NCBI RefSeq assembly: GCF_020536995.1
Contig: NC_068355.1
Span: forward strand, 1,557,764-1,621,763
Source: Dreissena polymorpha
Lineage: Eukaryota; Mollusca; Bivalvia; Myida; Dreissenidae
DNA: 64,000 nucleotides
Direction: 5' to 3'
Shown here: positions 12,993 through 22,580 of the stretch, in pieces
Layout of the letters: every line of letters starts with the position of its first letter
Position numbering within the stretch: position 1 is the stretch's first letter
The notes under the pieces: generated by a model
Told to the model about the DNA's origin: nothing
The model's database searches: none
The model's input: the letters and a program-made list of their open reading frames with translations, nothing else
Translations under genes and position numbers: made by a program

Positions 12993-15025
12993 TTAAGACA
13001 AAATGTGATTTCCTTCCTTCACTGAGACTACATTATCAATCTTCTTCGTCCCCTTGCTGTTACATGTGTTAAGTTGAATGATTATCTTGGAACTATATCC
13101 AGCGATCAACACATGACCTGACTCAGACACATGCACGTCGTAAGAGGTTTTAAGTTCCGGGTCAGTGAACGATGCTAAGACTAACCCAAACATGTTCAGG
13201 GAAAGGATCTGTTGTTGAGCCCAGTTGAGGAAATAAATTTTGTCTTCCCGAGTATTCAGTGCACATCTGAATACTGTAATAAAAGAATTAACATATGGTC
13301 ATCGTTTACGATTTAGCCTACAGTCTAGTCTTCAAAAGCGACCAGTGCTCTATTACTTTACATGCGTAAAGGCTAACATTATAGATGTTGTGATATAAAG
13401 CTGCAATAAATACACGTTTCTATAATCTTAAACAATCTTTAAATGAAAATTCTCATTTCTTGAACAAAGGCTAGAGACAAGAGACATTGTGTTAACATTT
13501 CCAAAAATACAACACCCATGTGGAATTTATATAGCTATCGAAATCTCAAGCTTGATATGCGTCATTCTTGTTTTTTTTCTGATAGCTAAATGTAGTTTTA
13601 CCTGTTTTGAAATTTGATGTGTTTTATACAACTTGTCCACAAGCGTACCAGTCAGAGTGTAGCGGTATTATGCTGTTCTGGAAGTGATATATAGCTGACC
13701 CATATTGTGGCAGACTCCAGTGCACGGGTGGTTCGGTGTAAAAGCACTCGTTTTCACCAAATTGTCATCACCATTCACGGCAAGAAAATTAATCTCATGA
13801 AAGCTTAACCAGTCATATACGGCTGCAGCCAAGGAATCGTCGGAAATCTTGCAAACGGACACTGGAGATCATGATGACAAAACACACTGACTGATAACGC
13901 GGTAGTTTATATCCAGCATCTTCACCTTCTTGTTTGAGTCATCGGCAATAATGATATTGCCATTAAGCATCTCGCAAATGCCCCGTATCATACATGCAGA
14001 TTCACCGCTAAGTTTTACATTATATTGTTGTTTATGTTCTATTGTAATGGCTGAACACGAATGATTAGATACGATATTACCAAATGTTGTAATTGTTAAC
14101 AAATGTTTCAAGTGCTTTGTTTGGAGTGAATGATATTGTGGTACCCAAATTTCTGGCACCTTTCCGTAATAATGCTTCGGAAAATGACAACTGTTTTTTA
14201 ATTTTCATTAACGCAATCGTACACAATTCTGAATCGTTTCGTCCTATTCTATCGGTCGCTACGTGAAGGGATTGAATCGTCTGTAGAACCTTTTTACATT
14301 GATCTACTTCAGTTTGAAGCGTTTCTTGCAGGTTGTTAAACAAAGCATTTCCTTCTTCGATAGTACGCTGCATTAGCGAATCTAAAATGTTATCTATTTT
14401 TTGACGCCAAAGCTCGATTTCTTCTAAAATATATTCGTATGTATCTTCAAGTGACTGGATATTCCATTCACTTTGTTCAATCAGTTTCTGTAAATGTTGT
14501 TTGGTATCAGTAATTTTTGGTTTCAGCTTTTGCAAATCTGCATAAGTCTTTTTTAGGTGTTTGCTAGAAATTTGGGTTACCTGGTTACAATGTTTGAAAA
14601 ATAAATGCATGTGAGACTGAATATGATTATGAACATACCATGTATTAATATATTTATCTAGTACGTGTCAGAAGAGAAATATTTCTTATCTGAAATTTAA
14701 AAATTTAATATTTCTAATTAAATTACCTGTGATCAATCAGTACACACGTTGAACAGCATAACTGACTGTGGTCCTCACAGAACATTTTAATATGGTTCCC
14801 TCCGTGTTCCTCACATTGCGTAAATAGCTCCTCCACGCCCTTGGCGCCCGGCCATTTTTCATTTTCATATATTCCATGAGCCGTGTGCTTCTTGTACATC
14901 TGATTGTGGAGTGACAAACACTCGTCACAGTAATATTTGCCACAATTCTGACAATGGAAATCTGCATCTGTTAATCTTCCATTGTCCATGCACACAGAAC
15001 AGATATACCACAGATTGGTCGCCAT
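12993..15025 (-). pseudogene. TRIM-like (B-box, coiled coil, NHL-like) pseudogene
   Basis: Exon 1 (15025-14727) encodes MATNLWYICSVCMDNGRLTD and two zinc-binding B-box regions (CQNCGKYYCDEC; CEDHSQLCCSTCVLIDHR), ending at a good donor (GTAATT, 14726). Exon 2 should begin at 14593 (RHCNQVTQIS), where a pyrimidine-rich tract ends in CAA instead of CAG, so the acceptor is lost. A coiled coil of about 130 residues follows. The frame shifts near 14110. The NHL-like part (IRGICEMLNGNIIIADDS) then meets in-frame TGA at 13871-13869 and TAA at 13670-13668, the latter just before YRYTLTGTLVDKLY. Exon 2 ends at 13602 (GTAAAA). Exon 3 starts near 13273 (CALNTREDKIYFLNW) and its phase does not fit. Intact relatives act in innate immunity or ubiquitination, though this one shows no RING. 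Assembly error is possible but would need several independent faults. Confidence 0.88.
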
Positions 15026-15207
15026 TTCAGTTTTTTATGAACATATGATCACACGGCTAAATGTATGTTAACCCCTTTATTAAACAATCACAATTAGGTT
15101 CAATACTTATTCTTAATCGATTTACTACAAAATCAAATATTACTTAACAATAAATTACCAACTTATCAAAAACAACTACTCGCTAACAGGCATTTTATAG
15201 TCTAGTT

Positions 15208-15711
15208 TAAAGGGATCTTTTCACGGTTTGGTAAATTGACAAAGTTGAAAAAAGTTGTTTCAGATTCGCAAATTTTCGGTTTAGTTATGATATTTATGAG
15301 GAAACAGTATTAATAAACATTTGCCATGGTCTAATATAGCCATTATATGCATCTTTTTACGATTTCAAAACCTAAAAATTATAAAGCGTTGCAACGCGAA
15401 ACGATTGAATAATTTGGAGAATTCTGTTGTTGTCGTTTAAATTTGTGAAACTACGAAGATTGCTTATATAACATATTGAATACGCAACTTATGTATGCTT
15501 GGCTTGATAGCTCAGTTGGCTAATGCGTTTTTTCTTCAGGATTCCGGGGGTCACTGGTTCGAGCCCTGCTGCGGGTACTTTTTTTTCCTTTTTTAAATTT
15601 TATTTTTGATTTTTTACTGGAGCTTTTAAAATTTAATGTTTACATTTATCAATATAAAGCATTTAATGACAAACTTTAAAACATGCCAAAATCTGTGAAA
15701 AGGCCCCTTTA
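15208..15711. mobile_element. MITE-like element carrying a tRNA-like promoter, copy 1
   Basis: Bounded by inverted ends AAAGGGATCTTTTCAC and GTGAAAAGGCCCCTTT. Inside, at about 15500-15580, is a tRNA-like stretch with an A-box-like TAGCTCAGTTGG and a B-box-like GGTTCGAGCCC. The T-arm pairing is poor and no full cloverleaf forms, so it is not a working tRNA gene. A second copy lies at 31501-31990 with the same ends and the same embedded piece. It is either a tRNA-derived SINE that gained inverted ends or a MITE that captured a tRNA-like sequence. Confidence 0.8.
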
Positions 15712-16794
15712 ATACAATCCTGACGACAGACACACTTGAATGGCGGTGCAAGGTTTGTGCATAAATAAACGGAAACCCCATTTCAGGTCACATATTAGTT
15801 AACATTAGTATGGTGGCATAGAACTGCTATACGATAACCACATAAGTTTCGCAATAATTATCACGTTAACCACTCAAGTGTTATTTTGCTTGTATATTGT
15901 CAGTGTTTGCGACATGTTTGTGTCAGTTGTTTTACGCTTCACTCAAATCTGGCCTAAAAGTGCCACAAACTTTCAATCCTGATATCAGTTAATCTTGAGC
16001 TTTTGTTACATATGGACCTTTTCATAAAAATAATGCTTTCGAGTGGCGAAAGGCACCATAACGACTCATGCAGTTAAAATAACGATTTCCTTACATCTAT
16101 AAATAACGTTACGTCATACTAGAATATCTTTTGTGAAAGTTGTTGCTGATCATCACAAAAAATGAACACCAGGCGAAATAGTTTTATTTTTATTGTTATA
16201 TCATGATTGTCACAACATGTACTGTTTAAATACTTAAAATCTAAGATCTTATGTAAAGGGTGTACCTGTATGTAACATAAACATAGGAGGAAAAGATTGA
16301 TGTTACCCGTTTCCGCTTAAAATGACGATAGGCATGGTATTGATATTCGTTTTAAGAACCAGATTTATAACGAGATATACAAAGAAGCTTAAGGCAAATC
16401 GGACTATTAATTTTAAAGGATGACATTGACATAAACGGAACAGTGCGCATGTCAATTCATTTTTTAAGACATACATTGGTTTCATTTAAATTAAACTATT
16501 ATCAATCAATCACGAAGTGTTACTGTAAAGCAACAGGTTAACTTTTAACATATATATTGATAGATGAACTGTGCTGTAAAACTTAAACGATCTATGTAGG
16601 CCCCATAAACATCGATGCGGTAAATATTTATACAACTGTTCGGGCTAACTAAACTTATGATTTTTTTCATGACTTTATGTTTGGTTTCAATAACATAGAG
16701 CTATGATAAACAAGTTGATATGTGCATAGGTATATGATCCGCAATCCATGTGTCCAACTCGTTACTCAGTTAGAAATGCATTAAACATGAAACA
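15712..16794. other. No gene recognised
   Basis: AT-rich with no recognised domain, splice-bounded exon or repeat terminus. Confidence 0.5.
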
Positions 16795-17055
16795 TACTTT
16801 AACATACATCAACGAAACAAACGAATTTATACTAAAAACATACGAATTTATATCAACGAAACATAGTCTTTATATCAACGAATTATATGAATTTATATCA
16901 AAGGAATTTGCGCATTTGTTACATCAACGAAACTTACGCATTTATATCAACGAAACGTACGCATTTATATCAACAAAACTTACGCATTTATATCAACGAA
17001 ACTTACGCATTTATATCAATGAAAATTATGCATTTATATTAACGAAGCATACAGA
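16795..17055 (+). repeat. 23-base minisatellite
   Basis: Diverged tandem copies of a 23-base unit (GCATTTATATCAACGAAAC plus TTAC), most regular from about 16928 to 17050. The 125-codon frame across it is the repeat being translated (YINETYAF, YQRNLRI and similar); I see no sign of selection for protein. Confidence 0.85.
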
Positions 17056-17184
17056 TGTCAATTACAGACACGCTTTATGGACCAGTATCCATGTCTTACA
17101 TGCTAATAAAAACGTGCACATATAACTGAGTGCATATACATGTACAGTATTTATGCAGTATACAATGGTTCATCATTAACTTTG

Positions 17185-17225
17185 TATCATCATCATCATC
17201 ATCATCGCCGTCGTCGTCGTCGTCG

Positions 17226-17311
<86 letters not shown>
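17185..17311. repeat. (CAT)n trinucleotide tract with CGT core
   Basis: About 40 triplets of CAT/ATC with an internal block of CGT near 17207-17227. It abuts the 3' end of the LINE on the minus strand, so in LINE orientation it is the (ATG/GAT)n tail. Reading frames across it give poly-Asp, poly-Ser, poly-His or poly-Met and are not genes. Confidence 0.95.
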
Positions 17312-17313
<2 letters not shown>

Positions 17314-18600
17314 CTTGAGATAAAATGAGGGACGACGACACAGACATCCTCCGCCAGTCAGGTCTGTAGTAGGCTTCTGAGAGTAGCTCATCCATGTGGA
17401 GGGACGTCCACTCTTTTACATTGTACATCCAGCTTTTCTTCTGACGACCTCGAAGTCGACCTCCTTCTAGCGTGACGTGGAGCACAGCCTTGCACCATGC
17501 ACAGAGAGAAATGCCTAGTGTCGTGTCCAAACCAAGCTAGCTTGCGTTGTTTGAAGGTCGAGAAGAGGATTATTAATTGTTGGCTGCTGTCATGTTTCGG
17601 TGGTTCTCGTTTGTCTTGTGCCTTATGTCGAAGATGCGGCGCAGTCTCAAAACTGAAGGGGCTGCTTGTCCACAGCCTGTTAGTCTGGTCATCGCTCTTG
17701 TCACAATAGATAATTCGGACCTTTTTGACAGCGGTTTTGGTACAAGACTTGGACAGGGTTGCTCCCAAGTTGTGACTCCGCCCAGCTTCTGGCCGTTCAT
17801 GGTAATGTCTGCACTGATAGGTTTGCTCATTCTGTTCACCATGATATTTGACTTCTCCGTGCTGACCTCCAATCCGTATTCTCCTGTTCTGTTAGGTCTT
17901 GTTGTTCATTTCGGATGCCATTCATAAGGTCAATACCATCCGGGAATCTCAAAAGTTGGTTATCTGTCTTCCACCGATGGGGATGAATGTGTGGTGGTCT
18001 TGGAGGATCTCAAGAAAACAAGACGGAGGAGAGCAGACATCCTTGACGGACGCCCAATCAGGCCATAGGGAAGTCACCCATCTGTCAATTGAGAACAACT
18101 GCGCTGCTGTCGTTTCCATAGAGTTTTTGGATGACTTGCACCAGCCCGTCTTCAATGTTAAATACTCTCATAACCTGCAAAGTCATCGTGCCATCGATCG
18201 AAACATTTTTTAAAGTGCACGAAGTTGTGGAAAAACTCATGTTGGTGTTGAAGATGTTTCTCTATGTGTGTCCGCCAGTAGGGTCACGGCCCTACTTTTC
18301 AGTCAGTTGAGGATAATGAGTTGTATTAATTTGCTGGGATGGGTTATACAGCTGAAGTTGCAGTGATTCTCGCACAGCCCGAGGTGCCCCTTTTCGGTAG
18401 GGAGATGACGAGGGACTAGGTCCACTCCTAATGCCATTTCTCCTTCAAGATCTTCGGGCATTGCTGCAACCGTTGCCTCTCCTCCTAGTTTGATAAGCTC
18501 GGAAGTGGCATTGTCCACTCCCGGAAATTTACCTTCAGACTGCGCACTGCCGCCTCCACCTCTGCCTTTAGTATGGGCGGTCTTTCGTCATAATTATTTT
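17312..18600 (-). mobile_element. RTE-like LINE, 5' truncated and decayed
   Basis: Minus-strand translation in several frames gives, from 18600 down: ECDNATSELIKLGGEATVAA and ITHPSKLIQLIILN (fingers region of reverse transcriptase), then WVTSLWPDWASVKD and CSPPSCFLEIL (the usual RTTVGVRQGCLLSPTLFNIFLE block), MEVSTEKSNIMVN (thumb), FKQRKLAWFGHDTRH, and LEGGRLRGRQKKSWMYNVKE at the C-terminus. Many frameshifts and stops; no intact catalytic YxDD is visible. The endonuclease part is missing. RTE-clade elements often end in short tandem repeats, which fits the adjacent trinucleotide tract. Confidence 0.85.
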
Positions 18601-18828
18601 AATATCGAGTGAGAAAACGTTCGCACGTTATAACTATAGCGTGTGCACGTAATAGATTAATCTTTATAAGATAAACCCTAAGGCCCTTTTATGCCACCGT
18701 TGTTAAAACTTTACTCGTATAACAATAATCCTTTTACTTTACTACATATATCTATATTCATTTGACATTTTCTGTGTACATTACTTTTAGACTTCCAATC
18801 TTATGTAACGCGAGCCGACCGCCGTCAT

Positions 18829-18897
18829 GAGGCCGCCACGGAGCACTCTGTGCGCGGCCTCACAATGCCGATGTGCCTTCCGAAGCCCTCGGAAGGC
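18829..18897. other. Two adjacent GC-rich hairpins
   Basis: 18829-18861 pairs GAGGCCGC with GCGGCCTC and continues with CACGGAG/CTCTGTG around a short loop. 18875-18897 is a perfect nine-base stem (GCCTTCCGA/TCGGAAGGC). They open a GC-rich stretch running to about 19900. Function unknown. Confidence 0.65.
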
Positions 18898-19113
18898 AAC
18901 TTACAAAATAACAATATCATTCAATGTTTTCCTCTGGCTACCTGCCTTTTGATTAGAAAATTGAAAAGTGGTCTAGTTGCCACGAATATTTATAGAGCGA
19001 CAAACAGGGGACCGTTGCCTTCAATGAAGCTTAAGTTATTCGTCACCCAAAGGCCCTAGGTTGAACTTCCACCACCTAGTACGTCTTCCGTAGACACCAA
19101 CCCTCTGAAGACT

Positions 19114-19274
19114 CTCTAAACGTGCAACAGAAACTCTGCAGTCCGGGCAGCACCGTTTGAAGTCAACGTAATTACATACAAGTTCCAGAGAAAATGTCTC
19201 TAGAGCATGTGCGTAATTACGTTGACTTCAAACGGTGCTGCCCGGGCTGCAGAGTTTCTGTTGCAAGTTTAGAG
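19114..19274. repeat. Near-perfect 62-base inverted repeat (long hairpin)
   Basis: Arms 19114-19175 and 19213-19274 match at about 60 of 62 positions as inverted copies (for example GGGCAGCACCGTTTGAAGTC against GACTTCAAACGGTGCTGCCC), with a 37-base spacer. Such identity implies recent origin, gene conversion or constraint. It could be a foldback MITE or a hairpin RNA precursor. No target-site duplication is obvious. Confidence 0.9.
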
Positions 19275-19369
19275 TACCGCACCCTTTTTTTTCAGATGTT
19301 GTCCCGCTCGCATCCGCAGGAGAACTGACAATTTATGTGCCTTAATGTGCCATGGAATGTGTGATGATG

Positions 19370-19720
19370 ATCTGATGTGGATTATGCGGAGTGTATTGTA
19401 TGTGGGTGATGTGTATGTGCCTGGTCTGAAGTGGAAGGGTCGGTCAAATTGTTCGCGTCCGTTAGTCGTAAAATGCAGTTGCGTTGAGTCGGTTCTCAGA
19501 GTGTTGAATTTTACATTAGTGTGTCCTGGGTCTTTGTGGTGGTGTTCTGTGGATGGTTATTTATAGTATATAGTATGTGGTTGTTGTGTGTTTGTCTGGA
19601 GCGGAAGTAGGAGGGTTTGTCAGTTGCTCGCGTCCGTCAGTCAGTCGTAGAAGGCAGTAACTTCTCGTCGCAGTTCCCAGAGTGCAGAGAACGCCGCCCC
19701 GCACAAGCGCACACACGCCG
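19370..19720. repeat. Degenerate tandem duplication in GC-rich DNA
   Basis: The block around 19420-19505 (TCGCGTCCGTTAGTCGTA, then CGGTTCTCAGAGTG) recurs around 19595-19690 (TCGCGTCCGTCAGTCAGTCG, then CAGTTCCCAGAGTG), about 185 bases apart. The second copy leads into a CpG-rich stretch to about 19880. The 121-codon frame at 19617-19982 has no domain and is probably composition-driven. It may be a regulatory CpG-rich region or part of an unrecognised element. Confidence 0.55.
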
Positions 19721-20032
19721 CGCGGGTCAAACCCCGCCCGCGCAGGCATACGACCCCGCCCCGAGTCTCCAACCGCCGAAGCCTCCCGAGACAAACGCAC
19801 CCTCATCCACCCTCTCGCTGCGCGAGACAAAATATCAGTCCATGGCCGACCAAGGAGTCTCACAGAACCTCATCCGGAGTCATCATCGCCCATTCCCACC
19901 CGCCTCCCAAACATCCAGGCCATGCATCAAGCTAGACTGTTTTTGTTTTGCATTTATATTGTTATTTACTGCTATATATTGATAGGTCTTATAGTGATGA
20001 AATAATAGTATATGATGTATGGATGACGGTTT

Positions 20033-20060
20033 TTAGATGGTCGCTGTAGCGACCGTCTAA
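20033..20060. other. Short hairpin
   Basis: TTAGATGGTCGCT and AGCGACCGTCTAA form a 13-base stem with one wobble or mismatch and a two-base loop. It may mark the end of the GC-rich structured stretch that starts near 18.8 kb. Confidence 0.6.
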
Positions 20061-20639
20061 AGTGCTTAGTGTAAAATTCAGGTCGGTACGGCCTAGGTAT
20101 GATTAGCCCAATTCCAGCTTACTACGCGAAAAAAGAGTTGTATAATTTATGCAAGAGGTTTGAGTTCTCCAATTATGTTTATTCACAAATGGAAACATTG
20201 TATTAATATCGTGTTAAATGCAATAGTTTCGAATGGTGTTTTAAAGAAAAGAATAAATAAACAATGATCGTATTGTACGTGTCGCGGAGGAGATTGTTTA
20301 TGAATGATTAAAATAGTCCACTTTATGCTGCGTCTGCGTGAAATTGAATTCCACCAGAAAAAACGTTCGGAGAAACAAATATTTAGATTTTGATCGTTGG
20401 TAGAATTCCAGTTTTCTTCACAGGCGCTCGATGGCAATGTTTTTTTTTTAATTTTAATATATATTTTTTTAATTACCCGTTGCTTATTATAATGCATACA
20501 CATACTAAATCAATATAAATCTTCCAACAAAACCTTTTCTTAAAAAAAGATAGTTCGACTATATATACATGTAAAGATATTGAAAAGGTAGGGCACTCGC
20601 CATTTTCTAAAGCAACGGAAGTGTCTGTCTGACATTGTA
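20061..20639. other. No gene recognised
   Basis: AT-rich with only weak minus-strand frames at 20183-20503 and 20473-20760 that have no domain. Confidence 0.45.
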
Positions 20640-20864
20640 TGTGTGTGTCTGTCTTTATTGTATGTGTGTGTCCCAAAACTTTAACCTTGACCATAACGTT
20701 TGCAATAATGAAGATAGCAACTTGATATTTGGCATGCGTGCTTATCTCATGGAGCTGCACATTTTGAGGGGTGAAAGGTCAAGGTCATCCTTCAAGGTCA
20801 AATGTAAAGGTCAAAGGTCAAATATATGGGTGGGGGCATTGTGTTTCACAAACAAAGCTCTTGT
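20640..20864 (-). mobile_element. ACAAG-type element (minus), AGGTCA-rich
   Basis: On the minus strand it begins ACAAGAGCTTTGTTTGTGAA and continues with AATGCCCCCACCC, two TTTGACCTTTGACC-like clusters and CTCATGGAG/CTCCATGAG. The same sequence family occurs on the plus strand at 43461-43715. The far end fades into a GT-rich microsatellite near 20640. Confidence 0.65.
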
Positions 20865-21088
20865 TGACGTTTTAAAAGCATAGAATGTATGATGAAAATG
20901 GTAATGAGAACTGAATGTAAAGAAAATGTACAATCACCATCACATTTAATTAATATTGTTTGGATATCGAATACCTATCTCACTTAGAATATAATTTGAT
21001 GATGGAAAGTCCCTGTACACAACTTTTGATTGTTGATACCATATACAAATTCAAAGTAAACAATCAGATAATTGATGAAAATAAATAA

Positions 21089-21373
21089 ACAAGAGCGCCG
21101 CATAACGGGTGCCACGCTCGGCTGCGAAAGCTTGTCAGAATTTTTAGAGGTCACAGTGACCTTAACCTTTGACCTAGTGACCCAAAAATGGGTGTGTTGA
21201 GTAGAACTCATCAAGGTGCATCTACATATAAAGTTTCAAAATTGTAGGTGGAAGTAATTTGATTTTAGAGGCAATTTAAGGTTTTAGCACGACGCCGGCG
21301 GAAAACACGACAAGACACGACGAGCTGGGTATGACAATAGCTCGGGTTTTCTCCGAAAACAGCCTCGCTAAAA
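21089..21373 (+). mobile_element. ACAAG-type element with one unit
   Basis: Begins ACAAGAGCGCCGCATAACGG, contains GTGACCTTAACCTTTGACC and a GC-rich CGACGCCGGCGG stretch, and ends in a hairpin (AGCTCGGGTTTTCTCCGAAAA with CCTCGCT) followed by AAAA. The body differs from the 145-base-unit family, but the terminal plan is the same. Confidence 0.65.
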
Positions 21374-21527
21374 TGAATCTGCGAGCAATACTTTTTACTC
21401 ACGAATTAGGTAGTCATAAAGACAGCCCTGTTGACCCGTACTTTGTTGTTTATGCAGAACTTGTTACCCTAGCAGTTCACACGGTGTCAACAACTCTGAC
21501 CTAAACATGGATATAGAGCACACATGC

Positions 21528-22580
21528 GCTTTTCGGCGTAGCTGTTTTACCCAGCTTTTCACCTTAAATGACTTTTACCTAACGCCAGCAGACACGCATG
21601 AATATATTCGAATATTTCATAGGCTGATTTGAGATAAAATCTCTGAACTTTGGCTACATCACTGTTTCTGTGCTGAGCGTATAGAATGTAGCATTGTTCA
21701 GTGTAAGGAATTCCGGACTACTCTGTCTATGTTCAAACGACACAAATTGTGGCCCAGTTACAATTACGCGTTAAAATCCATCTCGCAGAATTTAAGGGTA
21801 AGTACTCGTTCACTAAATCGTTAGGAGACTATATAATTGACTATCGATAAACACAGTTAAAAATGAGAAAACAAACACTACCGAAAAAGTATAGTGTCAC
21901 GATAAGAGGAAAATCTTTTAATTATCCAACCACAAATGTTTGCCGTACTCTGTCAGCGCGTCTTGAAATCGTTCCTGAACGCCTGGATAGGCTGCCCTTA
22001 TTAACAAGTTTGCTATTTTGAAATCAATTTTTTTTATCGAAAAGCAGTGTGCTAAAATGTGCCATTTACAATTCGTAATTAGATTTTTAATGACCCTCGT
22101 CATGTGAAAATGGGTCTTATTCCATATGCACCCATCATATATATTGCCTACTCAGCCTGAGCATCTCTCAGTCTGGCAAGGATATACATAATTAGACCAT
22201 AACACATTGAGTGATTTTATAGCTAACAACATCGCCTATGACCAGACTGCGCAAATGCACAGGTTGGGCTTAAGATACGCTGGCCAAAACGCATAAGACC
22301 CATTTTTGCATGACGCGACTATGAAAGTGTGATTTAAATGTGTCGAAAGAAAACTGCGTGTAAACCAAATATAAATATGCGATATATTTCGATGGTGAAG
22401 AAATACACTCATAATAAGGTATGTGAGGACTTAAATGATGAGCACTCCCGTAGTACAATTGATATCTACTTACACTTATATGTGGTTTGACAATTAAAAC
22501 ACATTTCATGCGGTGAATTTGCGACTAACAAGTGAAAAACACAATAGTTAATCTTTTGTTTTCAATTTAATTATTTAGAA
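21528..22580 (+). repeat. 1.1-kb interspersed repeat R1, copy 1
   Basis: Homologous over most of its length to 38561-39730: shared blocks include GTAGCTGTTT, GCTTTTCACCTTA, AACGCCAGCAGAC, GCCCAGTTACAATTACGC, GTATAGTGTC and CATTTCATGCGGT. It contains an inverted pair, GTCATGTGAAAATGGGTCTTA near 22100 and AAGACCCATTTTTGCATGAC near 22290, bracketing a stretch with AGACTGCGCAAATGCACAGG. No coding capacity was recognised. Family unknown; non-autonomous DNA element likely. Confidence 0.7.

Noticed and set aside
13593-13602. Functional TRIM gene with unusual splicing
   Set aside because: It would require skipping two stops, a frameshift and a missing acceptor, and exon 3 is also out of phase; decay is simpler.
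15497-15580. Functional tRNA gene
   Set aside because: Boxes A and B are present, but the T-arm and acceptor stem do not pair and the sequence lies inside a repeated element.
17130-17530. Frames encoding poly-Asp, poly-Ser, poly-His or poly-Met
   Set aside because: Translation of a trinucleotide microsatellite at the end of a LINE; all frames on both strands are open for the same trivial reason.
19617-19982. 121-codon proline-rich frame as a gene
   Set aside because: GC-rich composition suppresses stops; an overlapping frame is also open and no domain or splice context is seen.
18790-20110. Bacterial insert or contamination
   Set aside because: Hairpins resemble bacterial terminators, but no bacterial gene, Shine-Dalgarno or operon layout is present and the flanks grade into ordinary sequence.
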